Of a DNA stretch of 64,000 bases, positions 58,930 through 64,000 are shown piece by piece. Under the pieces are notes generated by a model. That model was not told the DNA's origin and did no database searches. It saw only the letters and a program-made list of their open reading frames with translations. A program made the position numbers and the translations under genes. Location: positions 8,151,650-8,215,649 of the forward strand of contig CM034537.1 in the NCBI GenBank assembly GCA_020002185.1, read 5' to 3'. This DNA is from Paraescarpia echinospica (lineage: Eukaryota > Annelida > Polychaeta > Sabellida > Siboglinidae). Positions within the stretch are counted from its first letter, which is position 1; the number at the start of each line of letters is the position of its first letter.

Positions 58930-59545
58930 CCAGCGGGTAAAATGACGTGGAAAAAACGTTGTTTCAACGTCACGTCAGACGTTGTAGCGATGTTGGAAAC
59001 TAGTTGTATATGAAAGTTGAATCTACGTCATGTTTTGACGTTGTTTCAACGTCAGATCTTCACATTGGCCCTATGTCAGGTTTTGACGTCGTTTCGACGT
59101 CACATTTCCACGTTGGCCTAATGTCAGGTTTAAGCGTTGCATAAACGTCATATTTCGACGTTGAATCGATCTCGTGTTTCAACGTCGTAGCGATGTTGAA
59201 AACTTGTTGAATTTGAAAGTTGGATCGACGTTATGTTTCAACGTCGTAGCGATGTTGAAAACTTGTTGAATTTGAAAGTTGGATCGACGTCATGTTTATA
59301 CGCTGTTTCAACGTCATGTTTCGACGTTGTAGTGATGTAAAAAACGGGTTGGATTTGATAGTTGGTCCAACGACAGTTTTTCACGTCGTTTCGATATCTG
59401 ATTTCAACGTCGTAGCGATGTTGAAAACGGGTTTCACAAGTAGGACAACGGCACATGCTATTGTCCATGTCGTATGCGCACTTTTTTCGACGTCAATTTC
59501 CAAAGTCGTTGCTATGTTGAACACGAGATGGGTTTGATTAACGTC
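58930..59545 (+). repeat. Degenerate 59-bp CAACGTC repeat
   Basis: Units contain GTTTCAACGTCGTAGCGATG and TTGAATTTGAAAGTTGGATC. The two central units (from about 59174 and 59232) are nearly identical and the outer ones drift. Similarity between the RPA1 copies ends exactly where this begins. Confidence 0.7.
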
Positions 59546-59565
59546 ATAATTAGAACATGTATATA

Positions 59566-59603
<38 letters not shown>

Positions 59604-59605
<2 letters not shown>

Positions 59606-60588
59606 GTACTCGTTCTATTAAGCGTAAAGTACGCTTAACGAATAATTGAGACATGGAAATATGTCAAATGTTGTGTTCCAATAAGCGCACAGGGGTGTGC
59701 ACCAATTTTTTTTGGTTCCTGAGTACAGCAAACGAGCAACATGATACGAGTACACTGTAAAAATTTGATAATTAGGTGGACCTTTCAATATTGTTTCATC
59801 ACAAAGCTTTGAATCTAGTGTGATATTGGTAGAAATTAAAACACAATGATGGGTTCAACAGTTAAGGTTGGCATTGAGATCACTGTCACAATGATGGGTT
59901 CAACAGTTAAGGTTGGCATTGAGATCACTGTCACAATGATGGGTTCAACAGTTAAGGTTGGCATTGAGATCACTGTCACAATGATGGGTTCAACAGTTAA
60001 GGTTGGCATTGAGATCACTGTCACAATGATGGGTTCAACAGTTAAGGTTGGCATTGAGGTCACTGTCACAATGATGGGTTCAACAGTTAAGGTTGGCATT
60101 GAGATCACTGTCACAATGATGGGTTCAACAGTTAAGGTTGGCATTGAGATCACTGTCACAATGATGGGTTCAACAGTTAAGGTTGGCATTGAGATCACTG
60201 TCACAATGATGGGTTCAACAGTTAAGGTTGGCATTGAGATCACTGTCACAATGATGGGTTCAACAGTTAAGGTTGGCATTGAGGTCACTGTCACAATGAT
60301 GGGTTCAACAGTTAAGGTTGGCATTGAGGTCACTGTCACAATGATGGGTTCAACAGTTAAGGTTGGCATTGAGATCACTGTCACAATGATGGGTTCAACA
60401 GTTAAGGTTGGCATTGAGGTCACTGTCACAATGATGGGTTCAACAGTTAAGGTTGGCATTGAGGTCACTGTCACAATGATGGATTCAACAGTTAAGGTTG
60501 GCATTGAGGTCACTGTCATGGGAATCGGATGCTGCTAAAAGGGGGTGTACGCTAATTAGGGCATGTACGCTTAATAGAACGAACACGG
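59604..60588. mobile_element. Mariner/Tigger-like MITE carrying a 15-unit minisatellite
   Basis: The left end CCGTACTCGTTCTATTAAGC and the reverse complement of the right end (CCGTGTTCGTTCTATTAAGC) agree at 18 of 20 positions, with TA outside both. The left side abuts a (TA)n run. Internal sequence is non-coding apart from the repeat array. Confidence 0.65.
59845..60520 (+). repeat. 45-bp minisatellite, 15 units
   Basis: The unit ATGATGGGTTCAACAGTTAA plus GGTTGGCATTGAGRTCACTGTCACA repeats almost without change. The only common variant is GAGATC versus GAGGTC. Because 45 is a multiple of three, both strands stay open for more than 220 codons, which is not evidence for a protein. Confidence 0.95.
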
Positions 60589-61380
60589 TATATATAATAG
60601 TGTACGTTATCCCATCATATAGTTGTGCAAATATGTTATTTAAATAGGAGTCCATTGCTTAAATCCAATTTTAACATAATTAAGAAACGCATGTTTTGAG
60701 AACTACGCAATTACAAAATCGGGACCTTCTGATAAAGTAACATCATTTTATTTGACAAAGTACATAAATTCAAATGTCAAAAATCAGCAGAAATTCTGTC
60801 AACGACTGTGCATATTCTCAAGCTACTGTGTTGTCTTTTGTCTGCCGCCGCCACCTCTTCTGTCTGACGAGACCTGAAAGGAGAAATTATAAAAATGGGT
60901 AAAACACTTGGAAATAATAAAGAAGCATGCCTGAAACGTGGAATGAACGCACTACAATTGATACCAGGCCTGGGGTAATAGTAATATGTAATAGTAACGA
61001 TTACAACAATTGAAGCAATAGTAATATGTTGAGCAAAAACTCAATGTAATAGTAATTTTGACCTAATTAATATTAGTCTTTTTATAATTTCACCAACAAA
61101 GTTGTTAGAAGTTACTATACACATATTGATTGTTCAAAGTGAGATGTCCAAAGGTAACAATATTGTAATATTGTTCAAATGTGTACTCAGATGCATATAT
61201 ACAGTATTTGCCTAGTTTAAATAAAGTGTGGCCAGTGTGACGACAGCTAGTCAGTCCGAGTCGGTAGTTGAGTTGACGCTGCTTTCATGTACAGGTCAAT
61301 CAAAGCATTAGACTATTTCACGGTTCATTCGCTAGGTGGCACCACCCGAAATAGATGGCCTTCACCTTGCCCTTGCCGAC
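60589..61380. other. AT-rich spacer, nothing recognised
   Basis: Contains several short ATAGTAAT-type words (60985-61060) but no gene or element boundary that I can support. Confidence 0.2.
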
Positions 61381-64000
61381 AAGATTTAACAAGATTTAAC
61401 AAGATTGCCACCCAGAGAATTAACTCTAGGTGGCAGGTGGACAAGGAAGCCCTTTGGCTTATCGAGAGTCCGACCCTTTTATCTATGTGTATCCCGCCCG
61501 TCTGAGGTATATGTCGGTTTTATTTTTAAACATATTCACGCTACTAGCACCCACACAATCAGCAGGTAATCTGTTCCATTCATTTAGTCCTTTGTGAAAA
61601 TGAAAACTTTCTTATATCCAATCTACTCTGCTCCTTTGCCAATGTAAGATCATGTCCTCTAGTCCTTCTATCTTTCTTAACTGAGAAAAAAATATTTCTA
61701 TCAATATTTTCATAACCCTTCAATATTTTAAACACTTCTATCTGATCTCCTCTCAATCTCCTGGTCTCTAGTGTTGTTAAACCGTATTTTTAGGCGTATT
61801 TCGTAACTAAGATCCCTCAGTTTTGGTATCATTTTAGTTGCTCTCCTCTGCACTCTTTTTAGCATATCTATGTCCTTCCTGCGATATGGCCTCCACGCTT
61901 GAATACAATATTCTAAATGAGGCCTAACTATTGTGTTGTACAGCGGTATTATTAGCTCTTTTTCCTTATACGTTATGTTTCGCCTAATTAATCCAAGGAT
62001 TTGATTTCCCTTTGAAGCTGCAATTCCGCACTGCTCTGAAACCTTCATATCTAATGGTTAACCCTAAGTCCTTTTCTTTTACAGTAGTACTTAGTACAAT
62101 ACCCCCCATTGTATATTCTACCTCTTCGTTCCCATGTCCTGTGTGGAGGCATTTACATTTCCCAAAATTGAACAGCATTTGCCACTTTTCAGACCATTTG
62201 ATCAACCTGTCAAGATCATCTTGTAAATGCTGTCTATCTCCATCACTTTTAATCCTTCTAAACACTTTTGTATCATCCGCAAATTTCAACACCTTGCTTG
62301 TTATTTCATCATCCAAATCGTTGATATATATTAAGAATAATATAGGTCCTAATACTGATCCCTGTGGTACCCCACTCAATACCGATTTCCAGTTTGAAGC
62401 CTCCCATCAACTACTACACGTTGTCTTCTGTCAATCAGCCATTGTTCTATCCAGTTTATTATACCATTTCCTATGCCATTGGCCTTTAGTTTAAGCAGTA
62501 ATCTTTGATGTGGTACTTTGTCGAAAGCTTTTTGAAAATAAAAGTAGACGATATCTACTGGTGATTCCTCATCTACCCACTTAGTGATGTCTTCCAAAAA
62601 ACATAACATATTTGTTAAGCATGACCTCGCTTTAAAAAAACCATGTTGAGATGGGTTAATCAAGTTTTGTTTAATAAGAAAATCCACCATGTGATCTTTA
62701 ATTAGTCTGTCTAATAATTTACAAGTCACTGATGTTAAACTCACTGGTCTATAGTTCTCTGACTTGTTTCTCGAACCTTTTTTGAATAACGGTATAATGT
62801 TTGCTTCTTTCCATTCTAAAGGAACCACTCCCTCTTCTAATGACAAGTTGAAAACTGTTGCAAGCGGTATGCTAATTTGTTCTACAATTTCCAATAGTAG
62901 TTTGGGTGGAATACCATCCACTCCAGGTGATTTATTATCCTTCATAGCCCTTATTTTCTTAGCTACCATTTCCGGGGTTACAATTAATTGTCCTAAATAG
63001 TCTGAATCTGCCCCCTTGAACTTAGCCTCTGGTACTGGCAGTGAACTAATATCTTCCCTGGTAAACACTGAACTAAAGTACTCATTCAGGTCTTCTGCCA
63101 TTAAGAATCCCTCTGATATTATATTTCCAGCACTATCTTCTAGAGGACCGACCTTATCTCGAACTTTCTGTTTGCTTCGAACATACGCATACAAACTCTT
63201 GCTGTCATGTTTTATATTACTAGCTAATTGTTGTTCATAGCTTCTCTTTGAATTTCTAATTTCAGCTGTAGCTTGGTTAAGTGCTTCTTTATAACTGTTG
63301 TAGTCTTCATCATTTCCAGTACATCTATATGACTTCCACATCATTTGTTTATACTTAATTTTTCTAATGGCTTCTTTCGATAAGTGTTTCTTTTTGGACC
63401 GTTTTCCTTGTTTTTTGAAGGGTACAAATTTATCGACTATGCACTTAATTTCACTCTTTAATATATTCCAGCATTCTGTTGCCGTCTTATTTTTCAGTGT
63501 GTTATTCCAGTCTATCTTTGCTAAATATTTCCTCATGTCCTTATACCTTCCTTTGTGGAAATTTCTCCTATACTGCTTTTTACTATTCCTTTCTGATTTT
63601 ACTTTGATGATAAAATGTATCTGGTTGTGATCGCTACTCCCCAGTGGCTCACATATCTTGACATTGTCAACTAATTCATTCTGTGAGGACAAAACTATGT
63701 CTAACACATTCTCACCCCTGGTTGGTTCTAGCACATGTTGAGAAAGGAATGTATCTTGAACTAAAACTAAAAACTTGTGGTCCTCACTCCCCATACTCTG
63801 TAGAGATTTCCATTGTATATGCCCGTGGTTAAAATCCCCCATAATAATACAGTCCCGTTTGCTTACTTCCCTTATAGCGTTTTGTATTTTTTCATTCTCT
63901 TCTATGCTTATGTTTGGACTTCGATAAACTAACCCAACTGTTAACGTTGAGTTTCCTGTAACTATGTTACACCAAACAGCTTCTTCGCAATCTGCTTCTC
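61381..64000 (-). mobile_element. CR1-like LINE, minus strand, running off the window
   Basis: Minus-strand frames 62376-63842 and 61728-62379 encode the end of an APE endonuclease (MGDFNHGHIQW, SSDHNQIHF) and reverse transcriptase (KSPGVDGIPPKLLLE, YRPVSLTSVTCKLLDRLI, SQHGFFKARSCLTNM, FQKAFDKVPHQRL, SGVPQGSVLGPILFLIYIND, FADDTKVF), then PHLEYCIQAW. Frameshifts lie near 62390 and 62040. The 3' end has the short repeats TTGTTAAATC typical of CR1-type tails. The 5' end is beyond 64000. The family is CR1 or Rex1-like, and I cannot decide by eye. Confidence 0.85.

Noticed and set aside
59836..60538. Open frames of 227 and 230 codons on both strands
   Set aside because: They are produced by a 45-bp tandem repeat whose period is a multiple of three; there is no start context, domain or flanking coding signal.

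Overview
The window reads as nuclear DNA of an animal, most likely a marine lophotrochozoan of mollusc type. The evidence is intron-split genes with GT-AG junctions, AT-rich non-coding DNA, and a mobile-element load typical of such genomes: CR1/L2/Jockey-like LINEs, a Ty3-type LTR retrotransposon, TTAA-flanked foldback elements, hAT-like and mariner-like MITEs, and Mutator-like transposase debris. I could not run a search, so the species is not identified.

Three host loci stand out. (1) RPA1, the large subunit of replication protein A, is present twice on the + strand. Copy 1 (257-8376) is the 3' half of an apparently sound gene: six exons covering the end of DBD-B and all of DBD-C, with the 5' half to the left of the window. 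Copy 2 (about 41320-58874) carries DBD-A, DBD-B and part of DBD-C, but has lost a zinc ligand and has a 5-base frameshifting deletion in the zinc-ribbon exon. No N-terminal exons are visible for it. The copies share introns and even the same upstream transposase remnant, so they arose by segmental duplication or are two divergent haplotypes assembled in tandem. (2) Between them (promoter 21686, coding 23824-30838, + strand) is an unrecognised seven-exon gene. It encodes a roughly 234-residue secreted protein with a signal peptide, a GGP collagen-like tract, twelve mature cysteines and a tyrosine-rich exon. (3) A rhodopsin-class GPCR fragment (31744-32331) is frameshifted after TM3 and abuts a 5'-truncated LINE.

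Layout: 1-8.5 kb, RPA1 copy 1 with two TTAA elements in its introns. 8.5-21 kb, LINE tails, a 163-bp-LTR Ty3/Mag-type retrotransposon (11764-16438, 5-bp target duplication), a candidate hAT element with a 32-bp minisatellite, and a duplicated polypurine tract. 21.7-30.8 kb, the novel secreted gene with TE-filled introns. 31.7-41 kb, the GPCR fragment, an L2-like LINE, a 240-bp tandem repeat, a chimeric repeat with reverse-transcriptase pieces, and a probable LTR. 41.3-58.9 kb, RPA1 copy 2 with a foldback element, a 44-bp minisatellite, the second chimeric repeat, a nearly full-length LINE and a Mutator-like remnant in its introns. 59-64 kb, a 45-bp minisatellite inside a mariner-like MITE, then a CR1-like LINE on the minus strand running off the end.

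The most informative relationship is that the two RPA1 copies form an occupied-site/empty-site pair. They prove the boundaries and TTAA target duplication of a 1765-bp foldback element.
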